27,621 bases of DNA from Bacteroidales bacterium UBA1751 (GCA_002315995.1 DCHN01000035.1:4491-32111); one strand, 5' to 3'. Shown: positions 15,610-24,763, counted from the first letter of the stretch. Made by a program: numbers and translations. Notes: generated by a model from the letters alone, not told the origin.

Positions 15610-18600
15610 CTACAAAGATACACCTTTTTTTATTTGACTTACAACATCAAAGGCTTTTTCAACGCTATTTACCCTCTCTATGCGCAAATAAAATTTGTCA
15701 CTCTCTGCTCTTGCCCTGAATCTGGTAGGATTGGCATTGATATAGTTGAGCATTTTTGAAAACATGGGAGTCTGATAATATGGGTTATTCTGGTTTTTAG
15801 GAAAATAAACCAGCATAATGCCACCTTTGAGAACCACTTTTTCAAAACCAAGGCTAATGGCCTCTCTTCGAAGACGAACAATAAAAGTGAGCTGGAACAA
15901 CTGCTCCGGTACCGGACCGAACCTATCCTCCATCTCCTTTATGAATGCCTCCACCTCCTGTTCGCTGCTCATGGCATCCAACTCCTTGTAGAGCCTTATT
16001 TTTTCAGCAACTGAATTCACATAACTATCGGGAATAAGGAGTTCCAGGTCTGTATCTATTGTACAGTCTGTTACATAATTCACGCTCTCCTTTACTTCAA
16101 CAGACTCCTCCTTCATCTCTACAAGAGCCTCATTGAGTATCTTCTGATAAGTTTCAAATCCCATATCGGCAATAAAGCCGCTCTGCTCACCACCAAGCAG
16201 GTTTCCAGCTCCTCTTATATCGAGATCCTGCATTGCTATATTGAAACCGCTGCCCAGATCTGAAAAAGCCTCTATTGCCCTTAACCTTCTTCTTGCATCA
16301 TCACTTACAGCCATCATTGATGGAACAATTAGGTAGCAATATGCCTTTGTATTCGAACGGCCAACCCTTCCCCTGAGCTGATGAAGGTCACTCAGACCAA
16401 AATTCTGGGCACCGTTCACTATCATTGTGTTGGCATTCGGAACATCTATACCGTTCTCTATTATGGTTGTTGCTATGAGAACATCATAATCTCCAGAGAT
16501 GAAATCAAGCATCTTCTGCTCCAGTATCTTTGGTTCCATTTGACCATGACCCACACATAGTCTCGCATTTGGCACCAGACGGGATATTATGGCGGCAATT
16601 GACTCTATATCCTCAACTTTATTATGAATGAAATAGACCTGTCCGCCTCTCTCTATCTCATTCACAACAGCCTCTCTTATAAAATCCTCATCAAAGTTTA
16701 TTATTTCAGTATGAACCGGCTGTCTGTTTGGTGGAGGTGTGTTTATTATTGAAAGATCTCTTGCACCAAGCAGTGAGAACTGCAGTGTCCTTGGAATTGG
16801 AGTTGCTGTTAGAGTGAGGGTATCGACATTGAGTTTGAGCGATTTAAGTCTCTCTTTTGCACTTACACCAAACTTCTGCTCCTCGTCAATTATAAGAAGA
16901 CCAAGATCTTTGAAAGAGACCTCTTTGTTCAGAAGCCTGTGGGTTCCTATAATTATATCTATTTTTCCACTCTTCAGCTTTTCGAGTATATCCTTTATCT
17001 CCTTTGTGGTGCGGAGTCTGCTCACATACTCTATTCTGCAAGGAAAACCCTTTAGTCTTGAGGTAAAGGTCTGGTAGTGCTGAAGTGCCAGAATGGTGGT
17101 AGGAACAAGAACTGCCACCTGTTTGTTGTCCGCCACAGCCTTGAAAGCAGCCCTTATTGCAACCTCTGTCTTTCCGAATCCAACATCACCACAAACAAGA
17201 CGGTCCATAGGATAATCTCTCTCCATATCTGCTTTAATTGCAGCTGTAGCCTTGATTTGGTCCGGCGTATCTTCAAACATAAAGCTTGCTTCCAGCGCCG
17301 ATTGAAGAAAACTGTCGGCACTGTATGCAAAACCTTTTGAGGCACGCCTGCGGGCATAGAGATCTATAAGCTCCTTTGCAATATCCTTAACCTTGCTCTT
17401 TGCTGTGCTCTTGAGTTTCTCCCAGGCACCGCTTCCAAGTTTGAATATGCGCGGAGGTGTACCATCCTTTGATTTGTAACGGCTTATTCTGTGTATTCCA
17501 TGAATTGATACAAGAACAACATCGTTATCTTTATATATGATTTTTATAGCCTCCTGAACTTTTCCGTTCACATTGGTCTTAACAAGCCCGCCGAACACAC
17601 CTACACCGTGATCTATGTGTACAATATAATCTCCTATACTCAGGGAGTTGAGCTCGTTTATGGTCATTCGCTGGCTTGGCGCAACCTCTCTCTGCAAACG
17701 GACCCTGTTGTACTTCTGGAAAATCTGGTGGTCTGTATATATACACAGATGCGTATCCTTCTCTACAAATCCACCTGCAATGGAGAATTGCAACTCTTCA
17801 AATCTGTTTGAGTAGCTCAGGTTCGTGCCATCTGTACCGCTTATTGAGGAGAATATGCTGCGCAACCGCTCGAACTGCTTGGGATTGCTGCTGCTTATGA
17901 ACACCCTCCAACCCTGCTCTATCATTGAACTTATATCTCTGTTAAGAAGTTCAAAATTCTTGTTGAATGCAGGCTGTGCAGATGTGTGGAACTCTATTGT
18001 GTTTATGGATGAAGGGGTGTTGTCGGATGAGTTGAAATAGATTTTCCTGAAGGGTAACTGATTGAATTCAGAGATGCTCTCAGGTTTGTCTATCCACACG
18101 AGTGTGTCGGAAGGAAGCAGGTCAAACAGGGATACATACCGGCAATTGGAGGTGTTGTCATTGTCTGTGACATCCGGGAGTATCTCCACACTTTCAAGCG
18201 GTTCAATGGAGCGCTGTGTATCATAATTAAAGGTGTGAAGGCTCTCTACTGAATCTCCGAAAAAATCTATTCTGTAGGGCATGTCATTTCCATAGGAAAA
18301 AACATCTACAAGTGATCCTCTAAGGGCAAATTCACCTGGCTGTGTAACAAAATCAACCTTTGTGAACCCACTTCCAAGAAGCACCTCCTTTATGAAATCA
18401 TGTGACAGGGTGTTGCCCTTTGATATCTTAAGTATACTCTTTTCAAGCTCCTCCTCGCTCTTGATTCTCTCCTGCAGGGCAGCAGGCCATGTGACAAGGA
18501 TTATGGTTCTTCCCTTTTCTCCAGATATAAGAGCCGATATGGCAGCTCCCCTCTGAACTTTTGAACTGGCTCCCCTCACATCCTTCACCTTTGCCATCTG

Positions 18601-18864
18601 ACTCCTCACCGAAGGAAAATAGAACACATCATCCTTTGACCATAATGAATAGAGGTCGCTGCATACTCCGGCGGCTTCGTCCTTTGAATCAAGAATGAAT
18701 AGATGGACTTTTGCCGCACTGCTGCATAAAACAGATGCAACGGTAAATGAGCGCGCAGAATCAACAACCCCTTTCAGAAGAATATCCTCTTTGGAGTTGC
18801 TACAAAGAGAGTCCCGCAATTTTGAGATTGCGGGATTCCCTGAAAATATATCCTGAGGTATCAA
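15610..18864 (-). CDS. mfd: transcription-repair coupling factor
   Basis: ATP-dependent translocase that removes stalled RNA polymerase at DNA lesions and recruits UvrA. The 1084-residue protein, slightly shorter than E. coli Mfd (1148), shows the full order: UvrB-like N-terminal module, CarD/RNA-polymerase-interaction domain (about 408-500, GDYIVHIDHGVGVFGGLV), helicase Walker A GDVGFGKTEVA (about 558), DEEQ box IIDEEQKFGV (about 657), SF2 motifs TATPIPRTLQ and QLRGRVGRS, and a C-terminal TRCF domain. The frame has no ATG before residue ~90; it opens just after a TAA, and the only usual start codon that keeps the conserved N-terminus is TTG at 18864-18862, eight bases after the stop of the C45-type gene, so translation is probably coupled. 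Confidence 0.96.
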   Translation of the reverse strand: MIPQDIFSGNPAISKLRDSLCSNSKEDILLKGVVDSARSFTVASVLCSSAAKVHLFILDSKDEAAGVCSDLYSLWSKDDVFYFPSVRSQMAKVKDVRGASSKVQRGAAISALISGEKGRTIILVTWPAALQERIKSEEELEKSILKISKGNTLSHDFIKEVLLGSGFTKVDFVTQPGEFALRGSLVDVFSYGNDMPYRIDFFGDSVESLHTFNYDTQRSIEPLESVEILPDVTDNDNTSNCRYVSLFDLLPSDTLVWIDKPESISEFNQLPFRKIYFNSSDNTPSSINTIEFHTSAQPAFNKNFELLNRDISSMIEQGWRVFISSSNPKQFERLRSIFSSISGTDGTNLSYSNRFEELQFSIAGGFVEKDTHLCIYTDHQIFQKYNRVRLQREVAPSQRMTINELNSLSIGDYIVHIDHGVGVFGGLVKTNVNGKVQEAIKIIYKDNDVVLVSIHGIHRISRYKSKDGTPPRIFKLGSGAWEKLKSTAKSKVKDIAKELIDLYARRRASKGFAYSADSFLQSALEASFMFEDTPDQIKATAAIKADMERDYPMDRLVCGDVGFGKTEVAIRAAFKAVADNKQVAVLVPTTILALQHYQTFTSRLKGFPCRIEYVSRLRTTKEIKDILEKLKSGKIDIIIGTHRLLNKEVSFKDLGLLIIDEEQKFGVSAKERLKSLKLNVDTLTLTATPIPRTLQFSLLGARDLSIINTPPPNRQPVHTEIINFDEDFIREAVVNEIERGGQVYFIHNKVEDIESIAAIISRLVPNARLCVGHGQMEPKILEQKMLDFISGDYDVLIATTIIENGIDVPNANTMIVNGAQNFGLSDLHQLRGRVGRSNTKAYCYLIVPSMMAVSDDARRRLRAIEAFSDLGSGFNIAMQDLDIRGAGNLLGGEQSGFIADMGFETYQKILNEALVEMKEESVEVKESVNYVTDCTIDTDLELLIPDSYVNSVAEKIRLYKELDAMSSEQEVEAFIKEMEDRFGPVPEQLFQLTFIVRLRREAISLGFEKVVLKGGIMLVYFPKNQNNPYYQTPMFSKMLNYINANPTRFRARAESDKFYLRIERVNSVEKAFDVVSQIKKGVSL
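15613..15620 (-). promoter_or_regulatory. candidate internal -7 box for coaX
   Basis: The minus strand reads TATCTTTG, an exact TAnnTTTG match, within the last codons of mfd (Val-Ser-Leu-stop). It lies about 37 bases before the coaX ATG. No good TTTG sits 19 bases upstream, only an A-rich stretch, so this is a tentative internal promoter. Confidence 0.3.
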
Positions 18865-18872
18865 ATTGATCT

Positions 18873-20216
18873 TTAAAGTAAGTTAGAATAGTTTATTATT
18901 ATCTCCTTTCCTATTGCTTTATAAAAAGCTTTGAACAACTCTTCATTATACTCCTTGTCTCTAACATTTTCAACAAATGCTTCACCCTGAACAAAAACAA
19001 GATGGTTCAATGGAGCAAGAAGCTGCATATAACCTGTTCCATAAGGGTTATACACATTGTTGAAATTGAAGTAGTTCTTTCCATTACCTCTCTTTATTGA
19101 GAAAATATCCTCCTTCAAATAGAGAGCAAGATCACATGCTACGGCATTGTTCTCCTTTATTTTCAAACCTCCGCTTGCCATTGCATCATCAAGTGCACTC
19201 ATAATCACTTTTTTTGCAACACCATCTTCAGAGTAATCCTCCTTCATGTTCACGTTCTTTCTCGATACCATATAAGGTGGCTGATTCTCACCTGCCTTTA
19301 CAAAGAGAGGAACAGCAACAGCGGTTGCAGGGTATCCAAGCATTGTCCACATTACTGTGTTCAGAGGATTTTCACCAACCTTCACACCTTTTACAACAAT
19401 AATGGCAGAGGTGCTTTTTCTTGGAATGAAATCCTGGTCAACAAAAAATCCTGTACCACGCTGCAGTACACCCTCTCCCTTTATTGAATTCTCCTTTACA
19501 AGATCTATTCCCAGAACCTCATTGTTATATGAACGGCTCAAGTTGTTATATATCCACTCAGGGGTGATTTTTACAGCACAAGCAACTGCTGTTTTAATAA
19601 TATTATCTGCATTGGTATATCTCTCATATCCGCTCCCTTCATTCAATCTTCCAGTATATGAATGATTGGTATAGGTAAGATATCCCATTGGGGCAATTTT
19701 TGGATCGTTCACATCTATTTTGGTCCACTTTGTATTGTTAACCTCATAATAAGCTGCTCCACCCTCTGCATCAATTACACCAAAATTTGCCTCTACACCA
19801 ATTGGCCTTGGAAGTTTATCAAGCATCTTCTCAAAATCCCTGAGAGTTTTGCAGGTGGCTAGAGCCTTCCACATTACATTTCCCTCATGATCCATTTGCG
19901 AATCCGGAACATTGTCATCCTTAAGATTATATGATGCTGTATTCATTATGGAAAATCCAACACTGTTGGTTCCGCTCCACGCCTCCTTTAAATCTTCACC
20001 ATTTGGAGAGTTCAAAAGAGCAATGAAATCATACTTTTCACCCTTTATGAAACTTATTCTGTTATTAAGTTCACCAGTATCCCTATGTTTCCACAGAAGA
20101 GGTCTTCCATCTGGTGTCACCTTACCTGTAAAAATTGCCGATGTGCAGGCAAAAAGCGGCGAAGCAACCATTAAAAGCAGTGCCGCAACAACTGTTGTAA
20201 TCTCTATTTTTTTCAT
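18873..20216 (-). CDS. exported Ntn-type hydrolase/acyltransferase (peptidase C45, acyl-CoA:6-APA acyltransferase-like)
   Basis: Probable amide- or acyl-bond hydrolase acting outside the cytoplasm; substrate unknown. The 447-residue product has a signal peptide (MKKIEITTVVAALLLMVASP...) ending LFA at residue 23, followed directly by CTSAIFTGK. Cys24 heads the segment that corresponds to the N-terminal nucleophile of Ntn hydrolases of the C45/C69/choloylglycine group, and TPDGRPLLWKHRDT follows as in those families. Later conserved-looking parts are SGTNSVGFSIMNTASYNL, VEANFGVIDAEGGAAYYEV and LTYTNHSY. The alternative, that Cys24 is a lipoprotein cysteine (LFAC is a poor lipobox), cannot be excluded. 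Lies 41 bases after ruvB and eight bases before mfd. Confidence 0.82.
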   Translation of the reverse strand: MKKIEITTVVAALLLMVASPLFACTSAIFTGKVTPDGRPLLWKHRDTGELNNRISFIKGEKYDFIALLNSPNGEDLKEAWSGTNSVGFSIMNTASYNLKDDNVPDSQMDHEGNVMWKALATCKTLRDFEKMLDKLPRPIGVEANFGVIDAEGGAAYYEVNNTKWTKIDVNDPKIAPMGYLTYTNHSYTGRLNEGSGYERYTNADNIIKTAVACAVKITPEWIYNNLSRSYNNEVLGIDLVKENSIKGEGVLQRGTGFFVDQDFIPRKSTSAIIVVKGVKVGENPLNTVMWTMLGYPATAVAVPLFVKAGENQPPYMVSRKNVNMKEDYSEDGVAKKVIMSALDDAMASGGLKIKENNAVACDLALYLKEDIFSIKRGNGKNYFNFNNVYNPYGTGYMQLLAPLNHLVFVQGEAFVENVRDKEYNEELFKAFYKAIGKEIIINYSNLL

Positions 20217-20257
20217 TTTATTATATGTTTTTTACTTGCGATAGTTTATTCTCTTCA

Positions 20258-21277
20258 TTAAAAAAGAGTCTCCTCAACCGGTTTATTTCTTGTTCTTCCA
20301 AGGTGTGAATATGCAAGGGATGTCACCTCTCTCCCACGCGGTGTTCTCTGTAAAAATCCCTCCTTTATAAGATAAGGTTCATATACCTCCTCTATTGTTC
20401 CTGCATCTTCTCCAACAGCTGTTGCTATTGTATTCAAACCTGTAGGACCTCCATTGAATTTATCTATAATAGTGGTGAGAATCTTGTTATCCATCATATC
20501 CAGACCCTTCTTATCTATATTAAGAGCATCAAGAGCGTATCTGGTTATATCAATATCTATATTTCCATTACCTTCAACCTGTGCAAAATCCCTTACCCTA
20601 CGCAATAGAGCATTGGCTATTCTCGGTGTTCCCCTGCTTCTTACAGCTATTTCAAGTGCTGCCTCTTTTTCTGCCTTTATATTCAATATAGAAGCACTTC
20701 TTAAAATAATTTTCTGAAGTATTATTGAATCATAATATTCAAGCTGACATTTTATTCCAAATCTTGCTCTTAATGGAGATGTCAGCAAACCACTTCTTGT
20801 AGTTGCTCCAACCAGTGTAAAAGGATTCAATGCTATTTGAACACTTCTGGCTCCTGGTCCCTTATCTATCATTATATCTATCTTGAAATCCTCCATTGCA
20901 GAGTATAAATACTCCTCAACTATAGGCTGTAGTCTGTGAATTTCATCTATAAAGAGAACATCACCTGTTTCAAGAGATGTTAGAATGCCAGCAAGATCTC
21001 CCGGTTTATCAAGAACAGGACCGCTTGTTATTTTAAGATTTACACCAAGTTCATTTGCAATTATATTGGCAAGAGTTGTCTTTCCCAACCCTGGAGGCCC
21101 GTGAAGAAGTACATGATCAAGAGATTCTCCTCTTAATTTTGCAGCCTTCACAAATATTTTCAGATTCTGAAGAATTTTATCCTGACCGGAAAATTCACTG
21201 AACTCCTGAGGACGTATTGCACCCTCCACATCCTTCTCTGAAATTTCCGATATTTTTCTTGGATCAAAATTATCCAT
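20258..21277 (-). CDS. ruvB: Holliday junction branch migration ATPase
   Basis: Hexameric AAA+ motor that drives branch migration with RuvA. The 339-residue protein carries the N-terminal RPQEFSEFSGQ segment, Walker A GPPGLGKT (60-67), Walker B LFIDEIHRL (108-116), sensor GATTR (157-161), the arginine-finger region SPLRARFG, a RuvB C-terminal winged helix with GTPRIANALLRRVRD and FLQRTPRGREVT. Length and motifs are standard; start ATG at 21277. The coding DNA is notably AT-rich (about 31% GC in four 60-base samples, versus about 56% in the manC/pgi part of the window). It heads the long minus-strand run and borders the AT-rich nonamer cluster. Confidence 0.97.
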   Translation of the reverse strand: MDNFDPRKISEISEKDVEGAIRPQEFSEFSGQDKILQNLKIFVKAAKLRGESLDHVLLHGPPGLGKTTLANIIANELGVNLKITSGPVLDKPGDLAGILTSLETGDVLFIDEIHRLQPIVEEYLYSAMEDFKIDIMIDKGPGARSVQIALNPFTLVGATTRSGLLTSPLRARFGIKCQLEYYDSIILQKIILRSASILNIKAEKEAALEIAVRSRGTPRIANALLRRVRDFAQVEGNGNIDIDITRYALDALNIDKKGLDMMDNKILTTIIDKFNGGPTGLNTIATAVGEDAGTIEEVYEPYLIKEGFLQRTPRGREVTSLAYSHLGRTRNKPVEETLF

Positions 21278-21603
21278 AATTATAAATTTAATCTTTAAGG
21301 ATATATATTCAGATATAATAGGTTGTTGAAATGTTGATAAATTTTTTCAAAAATTCCCAAAAAATTATAAGGTTCAAATTATCAATGATTTTTATTTTAA
21401 ACTCTTATAATTAAAATTTTTTATGTGTTATTTCAAGTGTTGAAAATTTTTCAAAAAAAGTTTAAAAACAATTTGTTTATAATATCAATAAATCCAAGTA
21501 AAATAAAGTTGAAAAAATCAAATTTTTGTTTTGCTTATTTTTCAACATTTTATTTCAACACATTTTTCTTTTATCAACAATATTAAATTTATTTTTCAAC
21601 AAT
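21278..21603. other. gene-free AT-rich region with eight DnaA-box-like nonamers in inverted arrangement (candidate origin or DnaA-binding site)
   Basis: No coding frame. Positions 21301-21600 contain 49 G/C in 300 bases (16%). Left half, TGTTGA orientation: 21324-21332 TGTTGAAAT, 21332-21340 TGTTGATAA, 21438-21446 TGTTGAAAA, 21507-21515 AGTTGAAAA. Right half, TCAACA orientation: 21539-21547 TTTTCAACA, 21552-21560 ATTTCAACA, 21571-21579 TTATCAACA, 21593-21601 TTTTCAACA. TTATCAACA is one base from the canonical DnaA box TTATCCACA, and TTATCCATA (21270-21278), also one base off, overlaps the ruvB start. The AT-rich centre between the halves could act as an unwinding element. No dnaA or other replication gene is in the window, so origin function is a hypothesis. 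Confidence 0.5.
21440..21454. repeat. short perfect palindrome in the AT-rich region
   Basis: TTGAAAA-T-TTTTCAA is a seven-base perfect inverted repeat around one central base, overlapping the third left-hand nonamer. It may present two back-to-back half sites to a DNA-binding protein. Confidence 0.6.
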
Positions 21604-23970
21604 TTATTTTTCCAATCTTATATCCTGAAAACACATACAAAGGGCATCATTTGAGTCATCAAAAACAATTTTAACACCTTTTATTCCCTTTGTAACATCC
21701 TCATTTTCAATTATAGATATATTTTCAACAAAATTTTCTCCCTTTTTCCACTCTTTACCGTCAATTGTATACTCCAGATGTCCGTCTGTAACTCCATAGA
21801 AATCTATGTTAGGAATTGCGCTCTCCACAACTATTCTGCTGCATACTACAGGTTCACTGAAAATATATGAGACATAATCTCCTTTTTTTGCCATTCTATC
21901 TGTTCTCCAATAGGTGTTGAAATCATAATCTGTAATGTTTGATTGAGGAAATCCTTTATATTCACCATTGAAAGAGGTCTCTATTTTTGTTTCAGGTGTA
22001 AGATATTCAGCAGGAGCTATATCTTTTGCAAGAACAGCAATACTATGTATTGAATCATTGAAGAAAGCCGCAAATCTGTACATTCCAGGTTTATCAATAT
22101 TATTCAAACTGTCAAGTATTGGTGATTCAGAAGTAGGAGAGGTTCTGTCTGATGTATATCTTATTGTATAATTTGATTCACCTCTGAAAGTTCCATTGTT
22201 GAAATATACAACAGGAGGTTCAACTCTGAAAGCTATTCCCATATTGGCAAGTCTCTCAAAATGCTTTGAATCAAGTTTTCTTTTGAAAATATCAAAAGAC
22301 TCCTTTCTGTTCCCACACCATCCTGTTTGTGCAAAAGCAACTGTTCTAGGGAAAAACTGATACTCTGCAAATCGTGCTGGTTTATTTAGAAGTTCACACC
22401 ATAAACCGCACTGAACACCGGCAATATTTGCTTTTTCAGCCTCTGAAGCAGCTCTTCCATAAACAGCTACAGATATGGAATCAACCATTTTTTCAGGATT
22501 AAGGGAGTAAGCTTTTTCAAGAGGAACATTTCCTGCCCAGTTGTGTCCTCTCTCAAGATCCGACTGCTTCATATCAAAATAACTGTACTGTGCAATCTGG
22601 AAAATGGTAGGATATCCGCATCTGAGAAACTCAATACAATTGCTGTTTTCCTTCCAAGCCCAGAGATGTGTATCATCGGAAAAAGTTCTTACCGCATCCT
22701 GAAGTTCCTTTCCCTTGTTTCTTTCAATATCAACATCAGCAATTTCACTCCATCCGCACATTATTTTTCCATGAGAAGAGACAATTTCATTCATTTTCTG
22801 TACAAAGTATCTCTGAAGTTCCCTTTCATTCTCCATATTCCTCTCTTTCATGAAAGCCTGACAATGAGGGCACTCCTCCCAATTTTTGAACTGAACCTCA
22901 TCACCTCCAATATGTATGTATTTACCAGGGAAAAGAGAGGCCAATTCTCCAATAATATCATCAATGACCTTATATATAGCCTCATCGCTTACACATAAAA
23001 TATTCTTTGTTTCACCATTCACACTCACAAATTCAGATGTATTCTTGCATCCTGCCCATGGATAAACGCTAACCAAAGCCTTACTGTGCCCAGGCATGTC
23101 AATTTCAGGTATTATTTCCACACCCCTGTCTGAAGCATATTTTATAATATCCCTTATTTCATCCTGAGTATAAAAACCTCCATATCTCTTTTTTCCAGAA
23201 CCATAAGCTTCAGGAAGAACCTCACCCGGTCCTCTCCAAGCACCCTTCTCGGTAAGCAGAGGATGACTCTTTATTTCAACCCTCCAGCCGTTGTCATCAG
23301 TCAGATGCCAATGGAATCGATTCATCTTATGATACGACATCCAGTCAATAAGAGAGTATATGAACTCTTTCGGAAAGAACTGTCTTGAAACATCAAACGA
23401 CCACCCTCTCCAGTTATATGCAGGATAATCCTCTATTTCAATGCATCCAATTTTCCAATTTTCACCGCTGTGTTTCTCCTTTTTGTAAACATCTTCAGGC
23501 AACAACTGCAGAAAAGTCTGTATACCATAGAAGAGACCACTTTGTGAGCCAGCTTCAATTTCTACACATCTCTTTGATATGTCAAGTGAGTATGCTTCGT
23601 TAGTCTCACCCTCTGCGCACACATAACCATCAACATCAAAATCATTATCAATTTTCAGAATTACAGCGCCTTTTCTCTTCTCATACATATCCCATACATC
23701 ATCATCGTCAGTACTGATTATTACACTCTCAATAGAGTTGTCACCAATCATTCCAGGCGCATTTACCATAAAGGTTCTAAGATACTCCGCACAGAATACA
23801 TTATTTGACACTATAACCATACTGGTATCAATGGTAAAGAAGCCGTTTTCAGCCTCAACTTTCACCGGTTGGGGAAGAAGAGCCAGACTTTCAATGTTTC
23901 TGGTGCATGAAACGGTAAAGAACAGAGTCACTATCAGTGACAAAATGAAAAATCTACCTTTTGTTGACAT
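21604..23970 (-). CDS. beta-N-acetylhexosaminidase lipoprotein (GH20) with C-terminal F5/8-type domain
   Basis: Removes terminal beta-linked GlcNAc or GalNAc, probably from host glycans or chitooligosaccharides at the cell surface or in the periplasm. The 788-residue protein has a signal ending TVSC (Cys 22, likely lipidated), a GH20b N-terminal domain, and a GH20 barrel beginning NWRGWSFDVSRQF with NRFHWHLTDDNGWRVEI, EIIPEIDMPGHS and HIGGDEVQF, where Asp357-Glu358 are the substrate-assisted catalytic pair. Conserved tryptophans (LWAWKENSN, QCGLWCELL) follow. The last ~140 residues (NITDYDFNTYWRTD, LEYTIDGKEWKK) look like a discoidin/F5-8C carbohydrate-binding domain. It is 20 bases downstream of the DUF4251-like gene, so probably one transcript. 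Not linked to a SusC/SusD pair here. Confidence 0.94.
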   Translation of the reverse strand: MSTKGRFFILSLIVTLFFTVSCTRNIESLALLPQPVKVEAENGFFTIDTSMVIVSNNVFCAEYLRTFMVNAPGMIGDNSIESVIISTDDDDVWDMYEKRKGAVILKIDNDFDVDGYVCAEGETNEAYSLDISKRCVEIEAGSQSGLFYGIQTFLQLLPEDVYKKEKHSGENWKIGCIEIEDYPAYNWRGWSFDVSRQFFPKEFIYSLIDWMSYHKMNRFHWHLTDDNGWRVEIKSHPLLTEKGAWRGPGEVLPEAYGSGKKRYGGFYTQDEIRDIIKYASDRGVEIIPEIDMPGHSKALVSVYPWAGCKNTSEFVSVNGETKNILCVSDEAIYKVIDDIIGELASLFPGKYIHIGGDEVQFKNWEECPHCQAFMKERNMENERELQRYFVQKMNEIVSSHGKIMCGWSEIADVDIERNKGKELQDAVRTFSDDTHLWAWKENSNCIEFLRCGYPTIFQIAQYSYFDMKQSDLERGHNWAGNVPLEKAYSLNPEKMVDSISVAVYGRAASEAEKANIAGVQCGLWCELLNKPARFAEYQFFPRTVAFAQTGWCGNRKESFDIFKRKLDSKHFERLANMGIAFRVEPPVVYFNNGTFRGESNYTIRYTSDRTSPTSESPILDSLNNIDKPGMYRFAAFFNDSIHSIAVLAKDIAPAEYLTPETKIETSFNGEYKGFPQSNITDYDFNTYWRTDRMAKKGDYVSYIFSEPVVCSRIVVESAIPNIDFYGVTDGHLEYTIDGKEWKKGENFVENISIIENEDVTKGIKGVKIVFDDSNDALCMCFQDIRLEK

Positions 23971-23990
23971 ATGTCTATAATTAAAGTTAG

Positions 23991-24536
23991 TTACTTCAGA
24001 AATTCGAGATCTCCGCTATATTTTATCATATCTCTTGAATTGCACTCCATTTGAATGTTCGCATTTCCATTGTCGAATATCTCCATGGTGCAGGTCCATC
24101 TCTCCTTTGAGTTGTCGTTTATGAAGTTGAACTGATATAGCCAGCTCTCATTCTTCTCATAATACTCCTGAATTACATTCACCTTCTGTGCACTTGCCTC
24201 TATTCCCTGTCTCTGCTCCCCAAACATGGCTGAAGTGGCGCTTCCCATATAAGGAGCATGCACATCAAGCACACCATTCTCTATTTTCAAGGTATAACCA
24301 TCTGTAGTATTTATGGCATTCAAACCAGACGGATAGATTCTGCTTATTACAATTGTGAAATTGCAGCTTTTGCATGCATTCTCAATTATCAACCTCTCCT
24401 CCTGCTCCTTCTGCTTTTTGAGTGCCTTCTTCTCCGCACGGCTCATTTTCACACTCTGCTCCTGCGCATAAGAGGGGCAAACCTGTGCCGATAGAAATGA
24501 TGTCAACAGACATACCAGTAATAAAAATCTTTTCAT
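23991..24536 (-). CDS. exported DUF4251-like protein
   Basis: A 181-residue secreted protein with a signal peptide ending near SYAQ (residue about 24), then a highly charged Lys/Glu-rich helix (about 29-50, KKALKKQKEQEERL) and a beta-rich domain with FTIVISRIYPSGLNAINTTDGYTLKI, VHAPYMGSATSAMF and YQFNFINDNSKERWTC. This layout matches the Bacteroidetes DUF4251 family as I remember it; the function is unknown. Two cysteines (ACKSC) sit just before the domain. It precedes the GH20 gene by 20 bases on the same strand, and is divergent from frdA. Confidence 0.72.
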   Translation of the reverse strand: MKRFLLLVCLLTSFLSAQVCPSYAQEQSVKMSRAEKKALKKQKEQEERLIIENACKSCNFTIVISRIYPSGLNAINTTDGYTLKIENGVLDVHAPYMGSATSAMFGEQRQGIEASAQKVNVIQEYYEKNESWLYQFNFINDNSKERWTCTMEIFDNGNANIQMECNSRDMIKYSGDLEFLK

Positions 24537-24763
24537 AATATAGCCTATTTCAAAATAATACCCAAAAAAATTATAACAAATAAGTTACCCAAATAAAAGC
24601 GGTTCTTTTATATATAGTGTATTCGCTTTGTTGGTTATGAACAATTACTGAGGCTCAAAGTTAATAATAATTGGTTATTTGATGAAAAGTGATTAAAATT
24701 GTAACTCCCTATGCTGTATAGTGGGCTTATTACACATTTTACAGTGCCGGGAAACAGAATAGG

